A stretch of DNA of 64,000 bases from JBCCLJ01 sp039026915 (GTDB taxonomy: Bacteria; Acidobacteriota; Thermoanaerobaculia; Multivoradales; Multivoraceae), in contig JBCCLJ010000004.1 of the NCBI GenBank assembly GCA_039026915.1, positions 23,507-87,506 of the forward strand, given 5' to 3'. The notes under the pieces are model-generated. The model ran no database searches, had not been told where the DNA came from, and saw only the letters and a program-made list of their open reading frames with translations. The translations under genes were made by a program, and so were the position numbers. Below are positions 57,499 through 64,000 of this stretch, one piece after another. Each line of letters starts with the position of its first letter. Within the stretch, counting starts at the first letter, position 1.

Positions 57499-60469
57499 GG
57501 ACCAGGGGCGGCTTGATCTTGATGACGTTGTGCTCGGGGCCGTCGGTGCTGAGGAGAAAGCCCCGATGCAGCATCTGGTTCGCGATCTCGCTGGCGAGAC
57601 CCGGTAGAGGAGCCAACGTCTCTGGCTCGGCGAGCTCGAAGCCGAGAAAGAGCCCGGCGCCCCGAACGTCGGCCATCGGCGGGAAGGTCGCGGCAATTTC
57701 TTCCAAGCCGCGCAGCAGTCGAGCTCCGAGCGTCAGTGCGCGCTTCTGCAGCGCCTCCTCTTCGATGACGTCCAGAACGGCGCTGCCCACCGCGCAGGAG
57801 ACCGGGTTGCCGCCGAAGGTGTTGAAATACTCCATGCCGTTGTCGAACGCCTGGGCGATCGCGTGCGTCGTCGCGACCGCCGCCAGCGGATGCCCGTTGC
57901 CGATCGGCTTGCCCATCGTCACGATGTCCGGCACGACTCCCTGCATCTCGAACGCCCAGAAGTGACTGCCGACACGCCCGAAGCCCACCTGGACCTCATC
58001 CGCAATGCAGACGCCGCCGCGGTCGCGCACGGCTCGGTAGGCGCGCTGCAGGTAACCCTCGGGGAGGAAAACCTGACCCCCACACGAGAGGATCGACTCG
58101 TGAATGAAGGCGCCGACGGGTTCCGCGCCGAGCCGCTCTTCGAAGTCCTCGGCGTAGCGTGCGGCCGCCTCTGCCGAGCCGAGCTCCGCTCGCCGGTAGA
58201 GCCCGCGGAAGGTATCCGGGAGCGGCATCTTGACGACGTGGCCTGGCGTGCCCGCGCCCCCGGGTGCGTCGTGCTTGTACGGACTCACCTCGAGCGTCGA
58301 GATGACGTGGCCGTGGTAGGCGGCGTCGAGGCAGACGCTGCGCGCCGTGCCGGTCGCCGTGTGCGCCAGTCTCAGAGCGAGATCGTTGGCCTCGCTGCCG
58401 GAGTTGACCAGGAAGAGCGTGTCGAGAGGTGCCGGCAGCCGCTCGAGCAGACGCTCGAGGTAGTCGAGCCTCACGGGGCTCAGGTAGCGCGTGTTGGTGT
58501 TGAGGGTGCTCTGCTGACGTGACGCCGCTGCGACGACGTGCGGATGGCAATGGCCGACATGACAGACGTTGTTCACCAGGTCGACGTAGCTGCGGCCGTC
58601 GCGGTCGTAGAGCAGGTCGCCTCTGCCGTACGTGATCTCCAGCGGCTCCTCGTAGGAGATGCTCAGCGACGGCGCCATGAGAGCGTGCCGTCGCGCGAGA
58701 CTGTCGCTGGCCTCGGAGGCCTGGGCGTCGGTCTCTCCGAGTCCGGTGAGCGGCACCGGGTTCGGACAAAGGGCTCGCCAAAGCGCGCGATGAGCCGGCG
58801 CACCGACGCCGGGGAAGTTGCCGCGGTGTCCCAGCAGGTCGGCCATGACCTGCAGGTGGAGGTGAGGGGACCAGCCGCCGTTCTCGTGGAACTCGCCAAA
58901 GCGGGCGATCTCGGTGCCGGCGCTCACTGGGTCTCCGGGGCTCCAGCGTTCGAGCAGGTCGCTCGCGAGGTGGCCGTAGAGCGTGAAGAACTCGTCGCCG
59001 CTGCCGTCCTCGTGCCGAAGGATCAGCGTCGGGCCGTAGTCCAACGGCTCGTCGTTGTTCTGCACGCTCTCGACGACGCCGTCGAGCGGCGCGTAGACGG
59101 CGGTGCCGGGAGGAGCGAAGAGGTCGATGCCGAGGTGCACGGTGCGACGCTCGCCGCGGTAGCCCGGAGCCTGAGGGAGTGCGAACTGCGGCGTGGTGTA
59201 CCAGAAGCGCGCCTCGTCGTAGAGCCCCACGCCGATCCGCTCGCTTTGGTTTCCGTTGTGCAGCGCTCGCTCGATCTCGTCGTCGAGAGTCTCTGGTCGC
59301 GCAGAGAGAACGCTGCCGAAGCCGAAGTCGAGCTCGACGGTGGCATCGGAGGTCAGAGGCTTGCCGAGCACCGGATGCCGACTGCGAGCGAGCGCTGCAT
59401 CGATCGCGGCCGTCTGCGGATGAGGGTCGAAGCCGCACCCGACGCGCAGGGCGGTCTCGAAGAGCGCGTCGGGCAGCGACTCCAGCCGTTCGAGCAGGCG
59501 CCACGCCGGCGCCTCGCTGACGGAGAGGTACTCGTTGCCCGGCTCGAGAGAGCGCTGGTACGCCGACATGGTGACGCTCAAGCAGAGACGCAGCACGGCG
59601 AGCGGATAGACGAGCGCCAGCTCGTCCTCCGCAAGAGGAAGAGCGCCGTGGTAACCAGCGACGAGCCGCTGCGCGTCGGCGACCGGATCGCGCCGGTCGA
59701 GGAGTGCGTAGGCGAGCGCCACGCCCAGCTCGGCGGCGCGCGGGCCCTTCATCAGATCGCCGAAGTCGAGAAGGCCCGCGACCCGGTTCGGCCGGAGTCC
59801 ACCGGTCACCAGGAGGTTGTAGTCGTTGGCATCGTTGTGGATTGCGAAGCGCGGCGCAGCCTCGAGCTTCCTCTGGAAGCGGTGATCGAACCACTGGAGG
59901 CGCCGCTCGAGGAGCTCGCGACGGTCGCGATCCCGGACGTTGCCGAGCAGCGAAGACGAAGACTCGAACGCCGTCAGCAGGCTCCAGGGGAATTCTTCGC
60001 GCAGCCCGGGGTGCTCGAAGTCACCGAGAGCCCGATCGAGACGGCCGAGCTGCTGGCCGAGGTCTCGCAGGAGCTCCGGCGTCGCCGAGCGGTCGGCCCA
60101 GAGAGTTCCGTCGCACCAGTCCACCGCTCGCACGAGGCAGCGCCTCCCGGACGCGTCGTCGCACTCACCCAGCGTCTGGCCGACGTAGCCTTCGGCTTCG
60201 ATGGGCCGCGGGCGCGGTGTCGGGAAGTCCGGCTCGCGCTCGAGCAGCCGCCGCACCGCGGCGTCCTCGCACTGCACGCGGTCGCGCGACTCCGACGGTG
60301 AGTAGACCTTGAGCACCGTCGTACCGCCCTGGCCGGCGATGCGGAAGTTCAGGTCGCGGTCGCTGGGGAGTGGTGCGACCTCGGGCTCGGGGCCGACGAG
60401 CGTCGGAAAGAGCCGGCGCGCCAGGTCGGCGGCCGCGGGGCCAGAGAGGTCCGGGCGATCCTCGGGCAT
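57434..60469 (-). CDS. Three-domain fusion: APH-like kinase, M23 peptidase-like domain, class III aminotransferase/phospholyase
   Basis: 1,011 residues from ATG 60469 (GGAGGA upstream). Residues 10-330 are an aminoglycoside/choline-kinase-like domain (AIHNDANDYNLLV with the catalytic Asp, LLDFGDLMKGPRAAEL). Residues 430-570 have the LytM/M23 metal-site motifs HLGIDLFAPPGTAVYAP and HLHLQV. Residues 600-1010 are a class III PLP enzyme: FLVNSGSEANDLALRLA, YHGH, IADEVQVGFGR and the PLP Lys in MGKPIGNG. It is homologous in plan to the human pair HYKK (hydroxylysine kinase) and PHYKPL/ETNPPL (phospholyases). By that analogy it phosphorylates hydroxylysine or ethanolamine and eliminates phosphate in one polypeptide. 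The M23 insert is unexplained; no signal peptide is visible. Confidence 0.9.
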   Translation of the reverse strand: MPEDRPDLSGPAAADLARRLFPTLVGPEPEVAPLPSDRDLNFRIAGQGGTTVLKVYSPSESRDRVQCEDAAVRRLLEREPDFPTPRPRPIEAEGYVGQTLGECDDASGRRCLVRAVDWCDGTLWADRSATPELLRDLGQQLGRLDRALGDFEHPGLREEFPWSLLTAFESSSSLLGNVRDRDRRELLERRLQWFDHRFQRKLEAAPRFAIHNDANDYNLLVTGGLRPNRVAGLLDFGDLMKGPRAAELGVALAYALLDRRDPVADAQRLVAGYHGALPLAEDELALVYPLAVLRLCLSVTMSAYQRSLEPGNEYLSVSEAPAWRLLERLESLPDALFETALRVGCGFDPHPQTAAIDAALARSRHPVLGKPLTSDATVELDFGFGSVLSARPETLDDEIERALHNGNQSERIGVGLYDEARFWYTTPQFALPQAPGYRGERRTVHLGIDLFAPPGTAVYAPLDGVVESVQNNDEPLDYGPTLILRHEDGSGDEFFTLYGHLASDLLERWSPGDPVSAGTEIARFGEFHENGGWSPHLHLQVMADLLGHRGNFPGVGAPAHRALWRALCPNPVPLTGLGETDAQASEASDSLARRHALMAPSLSISYEEPLEITYGRGDLLYDRDGRSYVDLVNNVCHVGHCHPHVVAAASRQQSTLNTNTRYLSPVRLDYLERLLERLPAPLDTLFLVNSGSEANDLALRLAHTATGTARSVCLDAAYHGHVISTLEVSPYKHDAPGGAGTPGHVVKMPLPDTFRGLYRRAELGSAEAAARYAEDFEERLGAEPVGAFIHESILSCGGQVFLPEGYLQRAYRAVRDRGGVCIADEVQVGFGRVGSHFWAFEMQGVVPDIVTMGKPIGNGHPLAAVATTHAIAQAFDNGMEYFNTFGGNPVSCAVGSAVLDVIEEEALQKRALTLGARLLRGLEEIAATFPPMADVRGAGLFLGFELAEPETLAPLPGLASEIANQMLHRGFLLSTDGPEHNVIKIKPPLVLTDDHADAVLEALAATCAHCR

Positions 60470-60609
60470 GGCGAAGTCCTCCGCGTCGACGGACGCGCTG
60501 CGATCCAGCGCCGACGGTAGCGCTCGAACGAGCGCTGCCGCAACCCCACCTCGCAAAGTCCGTCGCTTCGTCGGCCGCTGCTGCGACGCCGATGGAGCCC
60601 GCGCTCAGG

Positions 60610-63363
60610 TCAGTCCGCGCGAATCACGTGCATCGGATCGATCGCTGCAGCTCGTCTCGCAGGGAAGTAGCTGGCCGCGCCGACGACGAGGAGTAGAGCC
60701 GCGCAGGCGAGGAACAGCGTGATCGGGTCGGTCGCGCGAACCCCGAAGAGCAGGTGGCCGAGAGCCGCCTGCAGGCCGAGGCTCAGGGCGAGCCCGAGCG
60801 GAAGCCCGACGGCGCAGAGCGCGAGTCCTCGCTTCAAGACCATTCTCTGCACGCTACCTGCGCTGGCGCCGAAGGCCATGCGGAGGCCGAGCTCTCGCTT
60901 CTGCTGAGCCACCCACGTCGAGATGAGCCCGTAGACGCCGATCACGCCGAGAAGCAGCGCGACTGCGCTGGCCAGGGTCAGCAGCCGGGTGATGAACAGC
61001 GTGCCCGCCACCGAAGGGTCGCTCCGCGCGAGTCGTTCGAGAGAGGCCGTGTTGAGGAGAGCCAGGCTCGGGTTGATCTCCCAGATCGCCTCCTGCACCT
61101 GCTCGAGGAAGGTGGGGTCCTGCGCGCGACGGTTGCGGATCGCGAAGCTCTGGGAACGCCAGATGAAACGGTCGTCTTCGCCGGTCCCTCGCCAGAAGGC
61201 ACGCGGTGCCCGCGGCCTGTAGACCATGGGGGGACTCGCCGGCGCGACGCCGTCGTCGCGCACGTCGGCGGCGACGCCGACGACTTCATAGTGAAACGGC
61301 GGCTCGGGACGCGCGGCGAGCTTCTGACCGAGAGCGCCCGCGGTGGAGCCCCAATACTTGCGTGCCAGGCTCTCGGACACGACGACCGCCGGGCGCCCCG
61401 AACGCACGTCCTGCCAGGTGATTCCTTCGCCGGCGAGGAGTGGGATCTGCAGGGCTCGAAAGAAGTCGCCGCCGATCCACTTGTGCCTCTCGATCTCGGG
61501 GCGGTCGGTGCTGCTGCGTTCAGAGCCCTCCGTGTAGAGCGTGTTGACGTTGTTGTTGCCGTCCAGAGGGATGGCCGAAGCGACGGTCACCGCCTCGACG
61601 CCCGGAACCTCTTCGAGCCGGTGGGCAATCGTCTCGAACTGGCGAGCGACGGCGTCGTGCTCGGGGACCTGCTCGACCGGAATGTGCAGCTGCAGTGTCA
61701 GCACGTCCTCGGGTGCACCGAAGCCCGGCTCGACGCTGCGCAGCTCGCGGAAGCTCTGCAGCATCAGGCCCGAGGCCACGAGGAGCACGAGCACGACGGC
61801 GACCTGCAGGACGGCGACCCCGCCGCGCAGGGCGTGCGAACCTCGGCTCGAGGCGATGCGTGTGCCGGCGCCTCGCAGAGTCTGCGCCAGTGGGCTCCAG
61901 CGCAAGAGCGGGGCGCCTCCGGCGATCGCCGCGCTCAGGAGCGCCAGCGTCAGGACGACCAGCAGGACGCGCGGGCTCAGGGTCGCCTCGCCGAGGCGGG
62001 GAACATCAGCGGGCGCCAGCTGGATGAGGCCCCGAAGGGCGACCGACGCGAGCACGACGCCGCCGAGACCTCCGGCGAGGCTGAGGAGGAGCGCTTCCTT
62101 GAACGACTCCCAGCGCACCCGCATCCGGCTCGCTCCGATCGCCGTGCGCACGGCCATCTCGCCGCGCTGCTCGGAGGCGCGCACCAGCAGGAGGTTGGCG
62201 ACGTTCGCGCAGGCGACCAGCAGCACGAGGCCGACTCCACCCAGCAGAACCCAGAGGACGCTCGCCGTGTCCCCGACGAGGCGGTCCTTGTACGGGACGA
62301 CTTCCACCGAGAACGCCTCGATGTGCTCCTTCGTCGCGATCGGTCCGCCGGGGAAACGCTCCCAGGCGTTCGGCAGCAGGCGTTGAAGCTCGGCGCGAGC
62401 CTCCTCCAACGAGACGTCCTCGCGCACGCGTGCCACGGAGCCGAAACCGATGTTGCCGACGTAGAGGCGGCTGCGGTCGATCTCGAACGGCAGGATCAGG
62501 TCGCTCGCAGGGCCGAGGTGCTGAAGCTCCGCGGGCGCGACGCCGACGATCTCGTGCGGCTTGCCGTCGATCCTGAGCTGCTCACCCAGGACCGAGGCGT
62601 CGCCGCCGTAGCGCTTCTGCCAGTAGTCGTGACTGAGAAGGACGACGTGGGCGGCGCCCGGAGCTTCGTCGGCGGGCTCGAGCGCGCGACCGAGCGTCGC
62701 ACGGAGTGCGAGAGCGTCGAGCGTGCCGTGTGTGGTGCGGAGCGCACGCAGCGCTTCGGGATTCCCCTTGCCGTGCACGGCGATCAGCTCGGGCAGGAAC
62801 ATTCCGATGTGCTCGAGCGTCTCGCTGCTGTCTTCGTAGAGCGTGTGCCAGGCGGCGCACTGCCCGGTGTTTTCGAAACCGACCGCGGGAGCTTTGTGAT
62901 TGATGCTGATGAGGCGCTCTTGGCCTTCGAAGGGCAGCGGTTCGAGAAGGATCGAGTCGATCAGCGTGAAGATCGCTGCCGTCGCGCCGATGCCGAGCGA
63001 CAGCACAGTGATCACGGTCAGGGAGAAGAGCGGACGCCGGGCGAGGCTGCGAAGACCCAGGCGTAGATCTCTCAGCAGGTCGGCCAACAGAGCGGCCCGG
63101 CTGCGTCGCACGGCCTCTTCGCGGCTCTCCATCCAACGCGAGGCCCGCCGAGGCAGGTGCCCCGGCTTGGATCGGTCCAGCGACGTCGCGGCTGCCTGAG
63201 GCTCACCCAGAGCCTCGCGAGCTGCAGCTTCCGCTTCAGCGGGTGTGGCGCCACCCAGCAGTGCCTCGCGGTAGACGTCTTCGAGGTGATCCGCGAGCTC
63301 GCCGACCAGTCTTTCGTCTCCCCCTCGAACGGCTTCGCGAACCCACGACGCCCAATCAGGCAT
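60610..63363 (-). CDS. ADOP-family orphan ABC permease (MacB/FtsX-like)
   Basis: 917 residues. The N-terminal cytosolic prefix (residues 1-100; ELADHLEDVYREALLGGATPAEAEAAAREALG) is typical of acidobacterial duplicated orphan permeases. The first membrane helix (SLTVITVLSLGIGATAAIFTLIDSILL), MacB-like periplasmic domain and two FtsX three-helix bundles follow (VLLVACANVANLLLVRASEQRGEMAVRTAIGAS and VIGVYGLISTWVAQQKRELGLRMAFGAS). There is no ATPase gene beside it. It starts inside the PadR gene (8-bp overlap), so PadR controls it. The transported substrate is unknown. Confidence 0.93.
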   Translation of the reverse strand: MPDWASWVREAVRGGDERLVGELADHLEDVYREALLGGATPAEAEAAAREALGEPQAAATSLDRSKPGHLPRRASRWMESREEAVRRSRAALLADLLRDLRLGLRSLARRPLFSLTVITVLSLGIGATAAIFTLIDSILLEPLPFEGQERLISINHKAPAVGFENTGQCAAWHTLYEDSSETLEHIGMFLPELIAVHGKGNPEALRALRTTHGTLDALALRATLGRALEPADEAPGAAHVVLLSHDYWQKRYGGDASVLGEQLRIDGKPHEIVGVAPAELQHLGPASDLILPFEIDRSRLYVGNIGFGSVARVREDVSLEEARAELQRLLPNAWERFPGGPIATKEHIEAFSVEVVPYKDRLVGDTASVLWVLLGGVGLVLLVACANVANLLLVRASEQRGEMAVRTAIGASRMRVRWESFKEALLLSLAGGLGGVVLASVALRGLIQLAPADVPRLGEATLSPRVLLVVLTLALLSAAIAGGAPLLRWSPLAQTLRGAGTRIASSRGSHALRGGVAVLQVAVVLVLLVASGLMLQSFRELRSVEPGFGAPEDVLTLQLHIPVEQVPEHDAVARQFETIAHRLEEVPGVEAVTVASAIPLDGNNNVNTLYTEGSERSSTDRPEIERHKWIGGDFFRALQIPLLAGEGITWQDVRSGRPAVVVSESLARKYWGSTAGALGQKLAARPEPPFHYEVVGVAADVRDDGVAPASPPMVYRPRAPRAFWRGTGEDDRFIWRSQSFAIRNRRAQDPTFLEQVQEAIWEINPSLALLNTASLERLARSDPSVAGTLFITRLLTLASAVALLLGVIGVYGLISTWVAQQKRELGLRMAFGASAGSVQRMVLKRGLALCAVGLPLGLALSLGLQAALGHLLFGVRATDPITLFLACAALLLVVGAASYFPARRAAAIDPMHVIRAD

Positions 63364-63688
63364 GACTGCCTCCGACGACGAGATCGACCGTTTCGACGAA
63401 CGAGCGCCAAGCCGAACGCTGCTTTGCGAGTTCCTCGCGGCCGTCGGAAGTCAGCGAGTAGCGACAGCGCCGCCGCTCGCCTTCCTTTTCGACCCAGCGT
63501 CCTTTGATCCAGCGCTTCTTCTCCATTCGATAGAGGACGGAGTAGAGCGTCGAGGCCTTGAACTCCAAGCGGCCTTCGGACCGCGCCTCCAGCGACTTGC
63601 CGATTTCGTAACCGTGGCGCGGCGGCCCGTCCAAGACCGCGAGGATGAGCATCTCCATGCTGCCGCGTTTGAGGTCTGCACTGAACAT
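63356..63688 (-). CDS. PadR-family transcriptional regulator
   Basis: 110 residues from ATG 63688. It shows the PadR winged helix: KRGSMEMLILAVLDGPPRHGYEIGKSLE, FKASTLYSVLYRMEKKRWIKGRWVEKEGERRRCRYSLTSDG. The C-terminal dimerisation helix is short, as in PadR-s1 proteins. PadR and ADOP are a common gene pair in acidobacteria. It probably represses this operon, perhaps through the repeated TATTTCG elements upstream. Its stop overlaps the permease start. Confidence 0.95.
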   Translation of the reverse strand: MFSADLKRGSMEMLILAVLDGPPRHGYEIGKSLEARSEGRLEFKASTLYSVLYRMEKKRWIKGRWVEKEGERRRCRYSLTSDGREELAKQRSAWRSFVETVDLVVGGSHA

Positions 63689-63716
63689 CGGGACTCCTCG
63701 TCGCCTCGGAAGGCAC

Positions 63717-63738
63717 TATTTCGCCAGGGGATATTTCG
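63717..63738. promoter_or_regulatory. Repeated TATTTCG elements upstream of padR (candidate operator)
   Basis: TATTTCG at 63717-63723 and 63732-63738, 15 bp apart, flanked by CAC and GTG. They lie 30-50 bp upstream of the padR start codon, a usual place for autoregulation. Inference only. Confidence 0.35.
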
Positions 63739-63832
63739 TGACGCGTAATAACTACGGCAGACCTCCTGAAGGGTTGCACGGGGCCCTCCGGAGGTCGTCA
63801 GCTGGCGTCTGAGACCCGTTGCGGACGTTCCG

Positions 63833-63846
63833 ACCGAACGTTCGGT
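63833..63846. promoter_or_regulatory. Perfect 14-bp palindrome ACCGAACGTTCGGT upstream of the thiolase gene
   Basis: ACCGAACGTTCGGT, 68 bp before the thiolase start. The form (ACCGAACG and its reverse complement) fits TetR-family operators of fatty-acid-degradation genes. No TetR gene is inside the window. Confidence 0.5.
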
Positions 63847-63914
63847 AGAATCCGAGCAACACTTCCCAGGAGCCTCGAGAAAAGGCTCCGCTCAGCGACC
63901 ACAGGAGCGTTTCC

Positions 63915-64000
63915 ATGAAAGAAGCCGTGATCGTCTCGACCGCCCGCACGCCCATCGGCAAGGCCTACCGCGGTGCCTTCAACAACCTCGAATCACCCAC
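63915..64000 (+). CDS. Acetyl-CoA acyltransferase (thiolase), 5' end only
   Basis: 28 residues are visible: the typical thiolase start KEAVIVSTARTPIGKAYRGAF. The start is ATG 63915 with AGGAG at 63903-63907. It continues beyond the window. Thiolases cleave 3-ketoacyl-CoA in beta-oxidation or condense acetyl-CoA. FadA-like identity is likely from the N-terminus but cannot be confirmed here. The palindrome upstream suggests regulation. Confidence 0.88.
   Translation, partial: MKEAVIVSTARTPIGKAYRGAFNNLESP

Noticed and set aside
58538..60301. A 587-codon plus-strand open frame opposite the kinase/aminotransferase fusion
   Set aside because: Antisense of a well-conserved enzyme; no ribosome-binding site or domain.
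60754..63066. A 770-codon plus-strand open frame opposite the ADOP permease
   Set aside because: The minus-strand protein is an unmistakable permease with membrane helices. The plus translation is Glu/Arg-rich and lacks any known domain.

Overview
The window is GC-rich, gene-dense chromosomal DNA that looks like an Acidobacteriota genome, probably the Thermoanaerobaculia/Holophagae side. The reasons are an ADOP-type orphan ABC permease with its PadR regulator, an S9 peptidase, many lipoproteins and secreted proteins, GTG/TTG/CTG starts, and a giant DUF11/SdrD-like surface protein with an IPTL-CTERM tail. The assignment is by gene content only. I see no tRNA, rRNA, CRISPR array, prophage or intact insertion sequence.

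Layout. 0-13.3 kb: a split translesion mutasome. dnaE2 (cut by the left edge) and imuA-imuB lie on the same strand 8.6 kb apart and share an unusual 11-bp-period direct repeat at their promoters. Between them are a membrane protein with an in-frame TAG, a relic of an S9 peptidase C-terminus, a secreted beta-propeller-like protein with a disrupted start, an intact S9 peptidase preceded by a small-protein/nucleotidyltransferase pair, a PI-PLC/GDPD fusion lipoprotein and a 2Fe-2S ferredoxin. 13.3-24.3 kb: dispersed GTCATTGCGAGG-type repeats, an MMPL/RND transporter with a secreted partner, a secreted S74-chaperone protein, a gamma-glutamyltransferase lipoprotein, and a sigma-54 enhancer-binding protein divergent from an Asp/Arg-rich secreted protein that has a good -24/-12 promoter. 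24.3-31.6 kb: an envelope-glycan-like cluster (SGNH hydrolase, sulfatase-fold enzyme without the Cys/Arg signature, two GT-C-type membrane proteins) next to a decayed K+ channel fragment whose intact homologue lies 7.5 kb away. 31.7-40.4 kb: K+ channel, RND pump, membrane-fusion lipoprotein, an unusual binding-protein/TolC fusion, and a zinc-ribbon Ser/Thr kinase. 40.6-54.9 kb: one gene of about 14.3 kb encoding 4,764 residues with 22 DUF11-like units. 55.2-57.5 kb: a divergently transcribed AraC-type response regulator and a HisKA_2 histidine kinase. 57.4-60.5 kb: a three-domain kinase/M23/aminotransferase fusion. 60.6-63.7 kb: PadR and ADOP permease. 63.9 kb: start of a thiolase gene.

The most interesting points are regulatory: the shared direct repeat over the dnaE2 and imuA promoters, a 22-bp-spaced direct repeat between the giant adhesin and the AraC-type regulator, and the sigma-54 promoter facing the enhancer-binding protein. 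Structurally, the giant protein carries a nine-unit higher-order duplication, and several multidomain fusions suggest function. All assignments come from reading the sequence; no database search was run.
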